A DNA stretch of 64,000 nt. Source: Herbaspirillum sp. AP02 (GTDB lineage: Bacteria > Pseudomonadota > Gammaproteobacteria > Burkholderiales > Burkholderiaceae_D). The position numbers and the translations under genes were made by a program. The stretch lies in the NCBI RefSeq assembly GCF_015767275.1, contig NZ_JADWMY010000010.1, positions 124,001 to 188,000 on the forward strand. The letters are read 5' to 3'. The notes under the pieces were generated by a model, which saw only the letters and a list, made by a program, of their open reading frames with translations, ran no database searches and was not told the origin of the DNA. This document shows, in pieces, positions 36,095 through 44,950 of the stretch; positions within the stretch are counted from its first letter, which is position 1, and every line of letters begins with the position of its first letter.

Positions 36095-37192
36095 TTACTG
36101 TTCCACCCAGACGTTGAGCTGGGTTGCGATTTTCGATGCCGGCAGCACGATGCTGGCCCCGCCCCGATCGACCAGATCCTTGGGCATGCCATAGACCACA
36201 CACGAAGATTCCGACTCGGCGATGGTGCGCCCCCCCTTGCGACGTATCTCAAGAAAGGCAGAACCGCCGTCGTTTCCCATGCCGGTCAGCATGACGCCGA
36301 TCAATTTGCCTGCGTCCACATGTTCCAGCGCCGAGCGGCCCAGCAACTCCACCGAGGGATGCCAGAGGTGCGAGGGTGACTCCGGCTTGGAGAGCACCGA
36401 CAACCGCGTACCTCGCCGAACCACCACCATGTCCGCGCCGCCTTTGGCGATATAGACATTGCCGCCTTCGACCACAGTGGGCGCCGACACTTCAGTCACA
36501 TTCAGTGCGCAGAGGCCATTGAGACGATCTGCGAAAGACCTGGTGAAGGAGGCCGGCATATGCTGGGCAATCAGAACCGGCCAGGGAAACGATGCACTCA
36601 GGTGGGGCAGGATCTCTTCCAGCGTGCTCGGCCCCCCGGTAGAAACACCAATGAGCACCAGGCCATCACCTCCCCGCCGTTGCGGATCGCCTGCCCCACC
36701 CTCCGCCTTTTCCGTTTTTTCCGCCTTTGCAGTCTTTTCAGCCTTCGCTCGCAATGCAGGAGCGCGTATTGGCGGGCGCGCATTCCCACGCGACCTGATC
36801 CTGGCCTTGGCCGCCACCCTCACCTTGCTCACCAGCTCTTCTTCGATCTCGTGGATCGACAGCGAGATCGTCCCACCCGGCTTGGCGACATAGTCGACCG
36901 CTCCCAGGTTCATCGCTTCAAAACTTGCCAGCGCACCCTGTTCGGTCAGGGAGGAGACCATCACCACCGCAACTGGCCTGTCGAGCATCATCATCGACAA
37001 TGCCGACAGCCCATCCATTTCCGGCATGTTGATATCCAGAGTGACGACATCGGGCTCAAAAGTCCGATTGAGTTCGACAGCCTCCCGCCCATTTCGCCCC
37101 AGGCGGATATCGAATTCCTCTTTTTTTTCGAAGATCTGCATCAGCTGACGCCGCATCAAGGCAGAGTCATCAATGATCAGAAGTTTGATCAT
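36095..37192 (-). CDS. cheB: Chemotaxis response regulator protein-glutamate methylesterase CheB
   Basis: A 365-residue two-domain enzyme. The receiver domain has Asp8-Asp9 and phospho-acceptor Asp53 (VTLDINMPEMDG). A Lys/Ala/Glu-rich linker (about 145-170) leads to the methylesterase with catalytic Ser184 (GVSTGG), His211 (QHMP) and Asp308 (MGNDGG). It removes methyl groups added by CheR when phosphorylated by CheA. It follows the triple-CheW gene by 37 bp. Confidence 0.96.
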   Translation of the reverse strand: MIKLLIIDDSALMRRQLMQIFEKKEEFDIRLGRNGREAVELNRTFEPDVVTLDINMPEMDGLSALSMMMLDRPVAVVMVSSLTEQGALASFEAMNLGAVDYVAKPGGTISLSIHEIEEELVSKVRVAAKARIRSRGNARPPIRAPALRAKAEKTAKAEKTEKAEGGAGDPQRRGGDGLVLIGVSTGGPSTLEEILPHLSASFPWPVLIAQHMPASFTRSFADRLNGLCALNVTEVSAPTVVEGGNVYIAKGGADMVVVRRGTRLSVLSKPESPSHLWHPSVELLGRSALEHVDAGKLIGVMLTGMGNDGGSAFLEIRRKGGRTIAESESSCVVYGMPKDLVDRGGASIVLPASKIATQLNVWVEQ

Positions 37193-37229
37193 TTCCAGAA
37201 CTCAATTCATAAATAAACGCAGGCTCTAC

Positions 37230-38783
37230 TTACCCGAGGCTGGCCAGGCCAGCCATTTCATCGGCGTTGACCAATTGGGTAGGTTCCAGCAATTGCACCA
37301 TTCGACCTTGCTTTTCCATGTTCGCCATGCGCGCCAGCAGCGCACTTTGCTGTCCCGAAAAACTGGGGGCAGGTTCTATTACGTCCCTGGCGATGCGCAG
37401 CACTTCAGCCACCTGGTCCACGATGAAGCCGGTACGCACATCGGCAATGAGGAACACCATGATGCGTTGGCTATCGCTGCGCTCGATCCCGGGCAATCCA
37501 AGCCGCGCGCGCAAGTCGACCACGGGCAGCACGCTTCCACGCAGATTGATGACTCCCTCGACGAAATCCGGTGCACCCGGAACGTGCACCAGCTCTTCCG
37601 GGACCCTGACGATCTCCTGCACGCTGTGAATGGGAACGCCGAACTCTTCCTTGTCCAAGCGGAAGATCACCACCTGTTCATCGTCGTCGACCGTGGTGTC
37701 GAGTTCGTCGGCTTGCGCGGCTTCGTCCAGATTGGCTTCACTCATGATATTGATGGCATCCTTGAAGGCTGAGTGATCAAGAAGGTTCTTGCTGGTGATG
37801 ACCGAGACCAGGCGCTTGCCCTGCTCCAGCCGGCACACGGAGGCGATCTCCGGCATCTCGCCGCCCTTGGCGAGCAAGGCCGGCAGCGGGTCGACCAGTT
37901 CCTTGGCAACACGGAGCACTTCGCTCACGCCATCGACCACCACCCCGATGGAACTGGCTCCGTGCGCCAGGACCACGATGCGACACCTGTCATCCAGCAC
38001 CTGCACAGGCAAGCCGAACATCTGGCGTAAATCCACCAGCGGTAGCAGTCGGTTGCGCAGCGACATGACCCCGACCACATGAGGCGCACAATGCGGCACG
38101 CGGATGATCCCGGGCGGCACCTGCACGATTTCCTGAACATCGGCGATATCGATCGCGTACTCCTGGGAAGCGATCCGGAAACTGACCAACTGGAGTTCAT
38201 CGTTCTGACGTTCTTCACCCTCCGGTTTCTGCACTTCAAGGCCGCCGTGAAGACGTACCTCGCTCTTGGCCGCGGTGGCGATGTGGGCAAACTCACGCTG
38301 TACCAGCTTCTTGAAGTCCAGCACCATGATCACCGGATAGTCGCCGACATTCTTGAGCAGCCCCGCCAGCAGCTCGGTATCGATGGTGCTCTGCAATCCC
38401 TGTGGGGCTTCGATCTTGTCCACATCCACATCCAGGACACTGGCCACCCGATCCACGATGAACCCCAGTGGCTGTCCCACATTGATCACCACTGCCCGGG
38501 TGGCGTCGTCCTTGTCGCGATCGGGAAAACCGAAGATGCGCCGCAGCGAGACGATGGGAAGAATCTTCCCCCGCAGGTTCGCCAATCCGTCCAGCGTGGC
38601 CGGGGCCAGGGGCAATCGGACCACCTCGGGCGACCGGATGATTTCCTGTACGGGGGCCATGTCCACGGCAAAGACTTCGTCGCCCGCGACGAACGTCACG
38701 AACTGCTGCGTGGTGACACGCTCCTGACCCGCTTGCCCATCCGGATCCGACACTTCATTGCTAGTGACCATATCGCTTGTCAT
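37230..38783 (-). CDS. Triple CheW-domain coupling protein
   Basis: A 517-residue soluble protein made of three tandem CheW domains (about 22-165, 200-340 and 370-505), each with the LRGxxLPxVDLR-type core strand (NLRGKILPIVSLRR, SLRNRLLPLVDLRQ, NLRGSVLPVVDLRA). CheW bridges receptors and CheA; three copies in one chain could link several receptor trimers and kinases. AGGG lies 7 bases before ATG 38783 and overlaps the end of the receptor gene; a GTG at 38789 is an alternative. No single-domain CheW gene is present, so this is the pathway's only adaptor. Confidence 0.93.
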   Translation of the reverse strand: MTSDMVTSNEVSDPDGQAGQERVTTQQFVTFVAGDEVFAVDMAPVQEIIRSPEVVRLPLAPATLDGLANLRGKILPIVSLRRIFGFPDRDKDDATRAVVINVGQPLGFIVDRVASVLDVDVDKIEAPQGLQSTIDTELLAGLLKNVGDYPVIMVLDFKKLVQREFAHIATAAKSEVRLHGGLEVQKPEGEERQNDELQLVSFRIASQEYAIDIADVQEIVQVPPGIIRVPHCAPHVVGVMSLRNRLLPLVDLRQMFGLPVQVLDDRCRIVVLAHGASSIGVVVDGVSEVLRVAKELVDPLPALLAKGGEMPEIASVCRLEQGKRLVSVITSKNLLDHSAFKDAINIMSEANLDEAAQADELDTTVDDDEQVVIFRLDKEEFGVPIHSVQEIVRVPEELVHVPGAPDFVEGVINLRGSVLPVVDLRARLGLPGIERSDSQRIMVFLIADVRTGFIVDQVAEVLRIARDVIEPAPSFSGQQSALLARMANMEKQGRMVQLLEPTQLVNADEMAGLASLG

Positions 38784-38792
38784 GGCCACACC

Positions 38793-40721
38793 CTAGACTG
38801 CGCTTTGCAGTTCGTCCGCCAACGAGGAGATTTCTTCGATGGCGGCTGCCAGTTCACGCGCTCCCTTCGATTGCTCCTCGGCGGCACCGGAGGCCTCGCG
38901 AGTAGCCTTTTCCGCTTCCTGTGCCGCGCTGGAAATTTGATCCACGCCCTTCTTGGCCTGCCCGATGGCAGTGGCGATCTCGCTTGCCGCGGCCAGGACG
39001 GCCGCAGTACCCCGCTCGATCTCGGCCACGTCGGTCTCGATGAGGACCAGGTTCTCGGTGGTGATCTTGGCCTTCTCTGCCTCGGCGGTCGCTGACTTCA
39101 CGATGTCGTCCAGGTCGGCACTGACAAGAGCAATCTGGTCCTGCACCGCCTTGACCAGGTCCTTGATTCGATCGGCATTTTCTGCCGAGTCACGCGCCAG
39201 GTTGCGAATGTCGGTCGACACCACGACGAAGCCCTTACCGAATTCACCGGCGCGAGCCGCTTCGACCGAACCGTTGACGGCCAACATGTTGGTCTGGATC
39301 GAGACTGTCGTGATCGCTTCGACAATCTTGTCAATGCGACGCGAGACCTGCTCCAGATCCTTCACCTGCTTGATACTGTCCTGGGTGGTCCTGACCGAAT
39401 TGGAGATGCCTTCGATCAGTTTGCCGACATCGTCCTTGTTGGTGCTCAGCAGGGCCTGGATATTCTTGACCTTGTCGCCACTCTGCACCGCCCGCTGTTG
39501 CGCGACATCCAATCCCTTCTCGATCTGACCGATCGCGGCCGATGACTCTTCGCTGGCCGCCGCCGCCACCTGGGTACCCTTGCTGATTTCCTCCAACGCC
39601 CCCATGATCTGTGCACTGGCGCGATTGATTTCCTCCACGGCGGCAGAGAGCTGTTCGGCGCTGGAGGCAACCGCTTCGGCGCTCTTGCCCACATCGGTGG
39701 AATTCTTGAGATCCTCAGCGACTTCGGCTAGTGCCTGTGCTGCCTGTTCCGCCTCGGCCAGGGCCTGCGCCTGTTCATTGACGGTCTTGGCGGTTTCCTC
39801 TGCTGCCGCGGCCTGCTGCAAGGCTGCAGCGGCAATGTCCTGGGACCCTTTCATGGCCTGCTGCGCGGCATTGTCGGACTGCTTCGCCCCCGATGCGATG
39901 TCGGAAAGGCCGGCAGCGACATCACGGAAATCGATGCTGATGCGTTCGACCTGCGCGGTAATGACCTTGCCGTTCTCTACCTCCCCGCCCAGAACCTTGG
40001 CGGAATCGTTGATGCCTTCGGCAATGGACTTGACGTCCTGCTGGATCTGACCGACCAGGTCCTGAATCTGCTTGGCGCTGCGCTCCGAAGTTTCCGCCAG
40101 GGTTCGCACTTCATCGGCCACGACGGCAAAACCCTTGCCGTGCTTGCCGGCACGCGCCGCCTCGATGGCCGCGTTCAGGGCCAGCAGATTGGTCTGGTCG
40201 GCAATGCGGGCAACGGCCTTGACGATATCTCCGATGTTCGATGCCTGCGCCTCCAGTTCGCTCACCATGACGACCGAACCCAGCTGACGCTGACTGGCCA
40301 CGGCCACGTTGGCGATCAGATTGGCGACATCACCCGAGGTTCGTGCCAGAAGGATCTGGCAGGCATTGACCTTGGTTTCGCTGGTCTCGGCATTCCGCAA
40401 CTGACTGCCGATCGATTCCGTCACCAGATGAAAGGCGCTGGTGGATTCCTGGGCCGCTCCGGAGGCTTCCTCCGCTCCCGTGGAAATCTGGTCGGCGGCG
40501 CGGCGTAATTGCTCCGCCGCCGAGGCTGCCTCGTTGATGCCCGAAGACAGTTCTCCAGTGGCCGCAGCAATGCGTTCTGCCGCCTGCTGCTGCTTGGCCA
40601 GCGTGCGAGCACGCTTGCGCTGCACCTCCGCATCGCGCGCGGAAACACCCACTTTGCGATCGGCGTCGCCCTGCGAGAGGGCGGCAGATGAGTTGAAGAT
40701 GTTTTTCTTAACCAAGGCCAC
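38793..40721 (-). CDS. Soluble chemoreceptor with two tandem signalling hairpins
   Basis: A 642-residue cytoplasmic receptor with no TM segment, signal peptide or recognised sensor domain. It contains two receptor hairpin tips: residues 175-210 ([18 protein letters not shown], a standard tip) and 475-510 ([18 protein letters not shown], a divergent one). The whole chain is predicted coiled coil. The GTG start at 40721 has AAAGGA six bases upstream; a longer frame starts in sequence with no receptor similarity. It is the first gene of the operon that also encodes triple CheW, CheB, HEAT, CheR, CheY, CheA and STAS, and so is the core receptor of this pathway. Confidence 0.9.
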   Translation of the reverse strand: MALVKKNIFNSSAALSQGDADRKVGVSARDAEVQRKRARTLAKQQQAAERIAAATGELSSGINEAASAAEQLRRAADQISTGAEEASGAAQESTSAFHLVTESIGSQLRNAETSETKVNACQILLARTSGDVANLIANVAVASQRQLGSVVMVSELEAQASNIGDIVKAVARIADQTNLLALNAAIEAARAGKHGKGFAVVADEVRTLAETSERSAKQIQDLVGQIQQDVKSIAEGINDSAKVLGGEVENGKVITAQVERISIDFRDVAAGLSDIASGAKQSDNAAQQAMKGSQDIAAAALQQAAAAEETAKTVNEQAQALAEAEQAAQALAEVAEDLKNSTDVGKSAEAVASSAEQLSAAVEEINRASAQIMGALEEISKGTQVAAAASEESSAAIGQIEKGLDVAQQRAVQSGDKVKNIQALLSTNKDDVGKLIEGISNSVRTTQDSIKQVKDLEQVSRRIDKIVEAITTVSIQTNMLAVNGSVEAARAGEFGKGFVVVSTDIRNLARDSAENADRIKDLVKAVQDQIALVSADLDDIVKSATAEAEKAKITTENLVLIETDVAEIERGTAAVLAAASEIATAIGQAKKGVDQISSAAQEAEKATREASGAAEEQSKGARELAAAIEEISSLADELQSAV

Positions 40722-41191
40722 GTGAATTCCTTTCAGATGAAATGGCGGTCGGGATTCGAACACGGCCTTGCCAGGACTGGGACATCCGAGTCGCCATCAG
40801 CCACGACAATTGCGAGCTACCCCACCTCTGCTACTGAAGCTTTCGTTATTGGTCTGTGCCAGCCATATCAGCCAGCTCCCCGCGTAAGAGCACCTGAATT
40901 TGCACGATAGTTACGTAATCAGGTTGATAAAAAACTTCCATGAACAACTGGCCCGAATGCAAGTCGTCTTTAAAAGTTCTTACACATTTTACATATTTTG
41001 CATATTATGTACAGCGGATAGGTCACTTTTTGTATATTTTGTACTTTTAGGCGACATCCCTCTTGATCTCCGATCTCAATCAACGGTAATTGACTGGGTG
41101 TCCAGAGGCGCGCTGGCCAAGGTGGCTACGCGCTGAACTTCAAATCCTGAACGCAAGCAAGACACGTTCATCAGGCTGAAAGGAGCCGGTA
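40722..41191. other. Divergent promoter region between chemosensory operon and cheY
   Basis: 470 bp between the divergent receptor and cheY genes. It must hold both promoters. The segment 40976-41050 is very AT-rich with repeated TTTTxCATATTTTG-like and TTTTGTATATTTTGTAC stretches, a type of DNA often bound by H-NS-like proteins. No gene is recognised. Confidence 0.5.
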
Positions 41192-41596
41192 GTGAGCACG
41201 GATCAACACTTTCTGGTGGTAGATGATTTTTCGACGATGCGTCGCATCATCATCGGACTACTCAAGGAACTGGAGTATTTGAAAACCACCGATGCCGATG
41301 ACGGCACATCGGCCTTGAAAATCCTGGAATCGGGAGCATTGCCGATCAGCTTCGTGATCACCGACTGGAACATGCCGGGCATGGACGGGCTCACCCTGTT
41401 GAAGAAGATCCGGGAAAGCCCGAAATTGTTGCGTCTCCCCGTGCTCATGGTGAGCGCCGAGGCAAAGAAGGAGAACATTGTTCTGGCCGCCGAATCAGGT
41501 GCCGACGGCTACATCGTCAAACCATTCAATGCAGCGACCCTCGATGAAAAGATCAGCAAGATCCTGCAGCGCCGACGCACCATGGGGAGCCCATAA
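41192..41596 (+). CDS. Chemotaxis response regulator CheY
   Basis: A 134-residue receiver domain close to canonical motility CheY: Asp11-Asp12 ([12 protein letters not shown]), phospho-acceptor Asp58 ([12 protein letters not shown]), Ser88 (VSAEAKKEN) and Lys110 ([11 protein letters not shown]). The GTG at 41192 follows AAGGAG with a 6-base spacer. It diverges from the chemosensory operon and is followed by two small unknown genes on the same strand. Its closeness to the flagellar CheY type suggests it could link this operon to the motor or to another kinase. Confidence 0.94.
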   Translation: MSTDQHFLVVDDFSTMRRIIIGLLKELEYLKTTDADDGTSALKILESGALPISFVITDWNMPGMDGLTLLKKIRESPKLLRLPVLMVSAEAKKENIVLAAESGADGYIVKPFNAATLDEKISKILQRRRTMGSP

Positions 41597-41813
41597 GCTG
41601 CCATCCAATGGAGAGGGAGAGACGGAATGCCATCCGTAGTGGTATCGGCTACGCGGGAATCAACACCTGTCGCGCCCACTTCATCCCCCGTACACCATCT
41701 GGGCAGGTGCACAGTCACTGTCGATGTGATCCTGCGCGAGGCGGACAGGACTTTCTTCATTTATCGCCCAATGACAGACCATTTTCAGACAACACGCCGG
41801 AGCTTGATACCTG

Positions 41814-42110
41814 ATGCAATCCCACGATTATTTCAATGTCCCCTCGGAAAACATCGAAGCGGCAATTGCCCACCAGTCGACTCGCCCATGGCCCAGGAAC
41901 GTCAGGGTACCCACGCGCGCCGAGGTAGCGGCATTGCCATTGGACGAATTGCATCGATTGATACGCAACTGGATTTACAAGAGTGCCGTCGAGATCATTC
42001 CGAGTCGCAAACAGATTGCACAGGTACTGGAGATATTGCACCAGCGCCCGGATATCGACTCGATGCCGGCGCTGCTGGCACTTTGCGAGGCGTATTCGAA
42101 ACTGGAATAG
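41814..42110 (+). CDS. Small unknown protein downstream of cheY (98 aa)
   Basis: I do not recognise this gene. The 98-residue product is soluble and mainly helical, with an Arg/Pro-rich region (STRPWPRNVRVPTRAEVAAL) near 22-41 and a helical C-terminus (ALPLDELHRLIRNWIYKSAVE). The start is uncertain: GGAG lies 11 bases before the ATG. A second frame from 41627 overlaps it but loses normal codon use after about 41815. Its place behind cheY suggests a role in the same signalling output; this is inference. Confidence 0.55.
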   Translation: MQSHDYFNVPSENIEAAIAHQSTRPWPRNVRVPTRAEVAALPLDELHRLIRNWIYKSAVEIIPSRKQIAQVLEILHQRPDIDSMPALLALCEAYSKLE

Positions 42111-42251
42111 AACGGGAGATCCCGGCGCTATCGCGGCCTTTTTTCGGCAACATAGCGGCGATTTCACCGCGATCTGGCTGCGCCAGACGGGATGATTTCA
42201 GTACATCGATCTGCCGCAAATGACCCATCATCCACCCCTCTTATCTACATC

Positions 42252-42566
42252 ATGGAAAATGACCTTGCTGCGCTGTCCCGGATCGCCGAGGAGCAGCATC
42301 TGATGCTGGTCCAGATTACGAAGCTGCTCGAGACGGACATTGCCATCCGGGAGGCACATACGTCGATTCTGCATACACTGACGGCAATTGCCAGGAATGA
42401 CCCGAATTTTCACAAGCTGCTATCGGACATCCATGCCTCACGTCTGAATCAACAGATGGGCATGGATGTGGACAATCGCTTTATCCAGACGTACATCGAC
42501 AACATCAATACGTTTCTCCCCGAGGAGTGGAAATACTCATCGATGACCCGCCCTCCCAAAAAGTAA
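42252..42566 (+). CDS. Small helical unknown protein (104 aa)
   Basis: I do not recognise this gene. The product is soluble and helical, with heptad-like spacing in the first 70 residues (LAALSRIAEEQHLMLVQIT) that suggests a short coiled coil. An in-frame ATG at 42192 would add 20 residues; neither start has a clear ribosome-binding site. It is third in the plus-strand group after cheY and the 98-aa gene. Confidence 0.55.
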   Translation: MENDLAALSRIAEEQHLMLVQITKLLETDIAIREAHTSILHTLTAIARNDPNFHKLLSDIHASRLNQQMGMDVDNRFIQTYIDNINTFLPEEWKYSSMTRPPKK

Positions 42567-42570
42567 ACCC

Positions 42571-42597
42571 ATCTGGCCGGCCCCGATCCGGCCAGAT
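42571..42597. terminator. Hairpin after the 104-aa gene
   Basis: ATCTGGCCGG (42571-42580) pairs with CCGGCCAGAT (42588-42597) around a 7-base loop, 4 bp after the stop codon. The position suits a terminator, but there is no U-run downstream. Confidence 0.45.
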
Positions 42598-42710
42598 CCC
42601 CGCTTGAAGCGATGTGCATGCACGAGTTCCGGCTCAGTGTGTTGTCGCTGACCCTGCCTGGAGGGCATCAAATGCTCCAGATGGACTTACGCCACCCACA
42701 GCGCGCCGAG

Positions 42711-42735
42711 CTTGGATCCGGCAACCGGATCCAAG
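42711..42735. repeat. 11-bp perfect inverted repeat with 3-base loop
   Basis: CTTGGATCCGG (42711-42721) and CCGGATCCAAG (42725-42735) can form a very stable hairpin. It has no U-run; function is unknown. Confidence 0.55.
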
Positions 42736-43135
42736 GCATGCAGGCATCCGTCCCTGCCGCCCGGCGACCGCCATGCCATGCGCCGCTCCCCTGACAGACG
42801 TATCTCAACCGGACGTCGGATCACAACAGCCGTCCATCCCTCATCTCGCAGCCAAGGCCAGCTTGAGTTGTGGTCAAACTTCACACGTTCCATGATCTCC
42901 GTCACCTTAATATCAAACGCCATTGCAATGTCAAACAATCAAATATCGTGTAGGTTACAATCCTCCGATTTTAGGTCAGCGTTCTATAAGGCAGCAGTGT
43001 TGCTATCTTGGCATTTTCAGAACAACAACCATCAAAACTGGCCTGGAACGAATGCCTCCGTATCGTGCAAATTCGCGGATTGGTGCATGAAAACGTTTTT
43101 AATTGCCTTCACTGAACGATGAAGCAAGTATCAAA

Positions 43136-43180
43136 TTTCATATTTCCATTATTTTTAAAATAAATATATGAAATATGAAA
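43136..43180. promoter_or_regulatory. 11-bp dyad upstream of second HTH-GAF gene
   Basis: TTTCATATTTC (43136-43146) and GAAATATGAAA (43170-43180) are exact complements separated by a 23-base AT-rich spacer, ending 47 bp before the HTH-GAF start. Paralogue 1 also has a perfect dyad upstream, though of different sequence. Confidence 0.45.
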
Positions 43181-43227
43181 ACTTGAAACATTGCTTTTAA
43201 TCGACACTATCTGCAAGGGATCAACTG

Positions 43228-43974
43228 ATGGGTCGCGCAACACCACCACTTGGAGGACCGAACATGTCCAACTCCGACCCTGCGATGACCTCGCGAGAGG
43301 CCGCAAAGATGTTGGGCGTTTCCATCACCACCGCCCAGATGTGGATGGAGAGCGGAATGCTGGCATCCTGGAAGACACCTGGCGGCCATCGCCGGACACG
43401 CTTGAGCTCGGTGATGACGCTGATCGGGCACCAGGACATGCCGGCCCTGGATGCGACCGCCGCTGGCGACGAACCGGGAACGGCGACCTATGCGATCACC
43501 GGCGAGGAAGCCGGGCGGTCCAGGTTTGTTGAAGAGGTCAATGCACGCTCGCAAGCCGATGCCCGCTTTGACCGGCTGACCTGGCTGGTCAGTGAACTGC
43601 TGGACGTTCCGATTTCGCTGATCACCTTCCTGACCTCGGAGCTCCAGCTCTTCAGATCGGCTCACGGCGTCAATCTGAGCTCGACGCCACGCGCGTGGGC
43701 ATTCTGTAACTACACGATCAATCAGCCAGGGGTGTTCTGCGTGACGGATGCGCAGACAGACGCCCGTTTCATGAACAACCCCATGGTCACGTCCGCGCCA
43801 TTTTTCCGCTTCTATGCCGGCATCCGCCTGATGTACGAGGGAAAGGCATTCGGCTCCTTGTGTGCCATCGACACCGAACCGCGCATATTGCGCTCGCACG
43901 AACGGCAAGCCCTCGAAGAACTCGCCTTGCTTGCCACCGACATCCTCAGGCTACACATCCTGGAGTCTCGCTGA
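43228..43974 (+). CDS. MerR/excisionase-type HTH plus GAF domain protein (paralogue 2)
   Basis: A 248-residue protein with the same layout as the gene at 17591: an HTH (residues 20-66, MTSREAAKMLGVS and WKTPGGHRR) that is nearly identical between the two, then a more diverged GAF domain (about 108-247) with FYAGIRL, DTEPR and SHERQ motifs. Two starts are possible: ATG 43228 (AAGGGA upstream; aligns with the paralogue's N-terminus) and ATG 43264 (strong GGAGG). Near-identical DNA-binding helices predict overlapping DNA targets with different sensed signals. The upstream region is AT-rich with a long dyad. Confidence 0.85.
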   Translation: MGRATPPLGGPNMSNSDPAMTSREAAKMLGVSITTAQMWMESGMLASWKTPGGHRRTRLSSVMTLIGHQDMPALDATAAGDEPGTATYAITGEEAGRSRFVEEVNARSQADARFDRLTWLVSELLDVPISLITFLTSELQLFRSAHGVNLSSTPRAWAFCNYTINQPGVFCVTDAQTDARFMNNPMVTSAPFFRFYAGIRLMYEGKAFGSLCAIDTEPRILRSHERQALEELALLATDILRLHILESR

Positions 43975-44004
43975 CGCACCTGTTGCGCAAGAACGCGCAC
44001 CTGC

Positions 44005-44268
44005 TCAATCCTGGCCGAGACCCCTGATCGCCCAATTCAGCACAGCGTTATACATGACGGCCGAGTCGCCGTCTGTGGTGTCGCGCATGAATGAAAGCAG
44101 ATGCTGCTGACAGGCGACCACGGCGGTGCAAGCACTGCCACCGAGGGCCAGTTTCGCATCGGAAAGCGCAAAGTGCAGTTTCTCGATCATGTCCTCGCCA
44201 GCGCTCGCCTGAAGAGCAAGATCACGCAGACGGTGCGCGTATTTCAAGGCCGGATTCATGGTACTCAT
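44005..44268 (-). CDS. Small helical unknown protein (87 aa)
   Basis: I do not recognise this gene. The ATG at 44268 has AGGAGG about 11 bases upstream. The product is helical (YAHRLRDLALQAS, then EKLHFALSDAKLAL) and has two cysteines in the middle. It follows the 155-aa unknown gene on the same strand (89 bp) and ends 30 bp from the convergent HTH-GAF gene. Function is unknown; the size and helicity would suit an adaptor or chaperone, but no family match is evident to me. Confidence 0.6.
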   Translation of the reverse strand: MSTMNPALKYAHRLRDLALQASAGEDMIEKLHFALSDAKLALGGSACTAVVACQQHLLSFMRDTTDGDSAVMYNAVLNWAIRGLGQD

Positions 44269-44357
44269 CGCAAGTCGCCCCTCCTCAAGGATACGGTCGG
44301 TACTTGCCCGGACCGTGCAGGATGATGGGGAATAAAAGGTCGCGGCCCGCCATTGCC

Positions 44358-44825
44358 TCACGCCGTGCGACCATCATTGGCGACTCCGGAAAGTTTCAGC
44401 TTCTCGATGGCAGCCAGGCAATCCGCGGCCTGGCTCAAGAGCAATATGGGATGTTCCTGGACCAACAGTTCGAATCGGGGGATCACTTGCGCCAGCGAGG
44501 CAGCCAGGCCCCGATCCTGCTCATCGCTGCCCCAGAGCAGCTTCTTGACGAAGAGTTCCGCGCCCAGCGAACGCATCATCGTCATGGCCAACGCCAATTC
44601 GACACGGGTGTCATCATCCAGGCCATACTGCTCATGCAGGATCCGCTCGACTGCCTGATCCAGTTCTTCCGTTTTCTGTACATGCAGTCGATCCCCGGCA
44701 CGCTCGAAATAAGTCGTGAGCATGGCCATCTGTTCGGTCAGCCTGGTCACTGAACTGATCATGGTCCTGATCTCTTGCGGCTGCATTGCCGCGATCTTCA
44801 ACTTGCCTAATTGAGGGTTCTTCAC
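44358..44825 (-). CDS. Helical unknown protein (155 aa)
   Basis: I do not recognise this gene. The product is soluble and all-helical, with several heptad-like segments (MISSVTRLTEQMAMLTTYFE near 22, LDQAVERILHEQYGL near 55, IPRFELLVQEHPILLLSQAA near 114). It has no cysteine-metal motif or membrane segment. It lies 125 bp after the receptor gene on the same strand and before the 87-aa gene, so the three may be one unit with the receptor first. Confidence 0.6.
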   Translation of the reverse strand: MKNPQLGKLKIAAMQPQEIRTMISSVTRLTEQMAMLTTYFERAGDRLHVQKTEELDQAVERILHEQYGLDDDTRVELALAMTMMRSLGAELFVKKLLWGSDEQDRGLAASLAQVIPRFELLVQEHPILLLSQAADCLAAIEKLKLSGVANDGRTA

Positions 44826-44950
44826 GCTATTGACCTTGTCCGGTTAGCTGCAGACTGAGGACCTAGCCTGCTCTGTTCCACTGAAAATATCCGCTCAGGA
44901 CGGATGCCGTTCGAGCTTGGATCTACCAATACGATCCAGGGCGAACTGGC

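Larger units (their letters stand above)
42567..43227. other. Intergenic region with strong dyads and AT-rich tail
   Basis: 660 bp without a firm gene. A minus-strand frame starting at 42923 encodes about 78 residues but has no ribosome-binding site and is not called. It contains hairpins at 42571-42597 and 42711-42735. From about 42900 the sequence turns AT-rich up to the HTH-GAF gene. Confidence 0.5.

Noticed and set aside
40743-40826. tRNA-like sequence on the minus strand (GTTCGAATCCCGACCGCCA at the 3' end, GGTGGGGTAGCTC at the 5' end)
   Set aside because: The B-box-like loop and CCA are present, but only 11 bases follow the T loop instead of 16, the D-stem partner is missing and the T-stem does not pair. 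It is not a tRNA, and evidence for a remnant or attachment site is too weak.
41627-42223. 198-codon plus-strand frame overlapping the 98-aa gene
   Set aside because: It has a fair ribosome-binding site, but codon use deteriorates after about 41815, where the 98-aa frame becomes orderly. At most a short upstream ORF or a frameshift relic.
42687-42923. 78-codon minus-strand frame with a protein-like start (MAFDIKVTEIMERVKFDHN)
   Set aside because: No ribosome-binding site, sits over a strong hairpin and a GC-to-AT transition. Left out for lack of support, though a translation test would be worthwhile.
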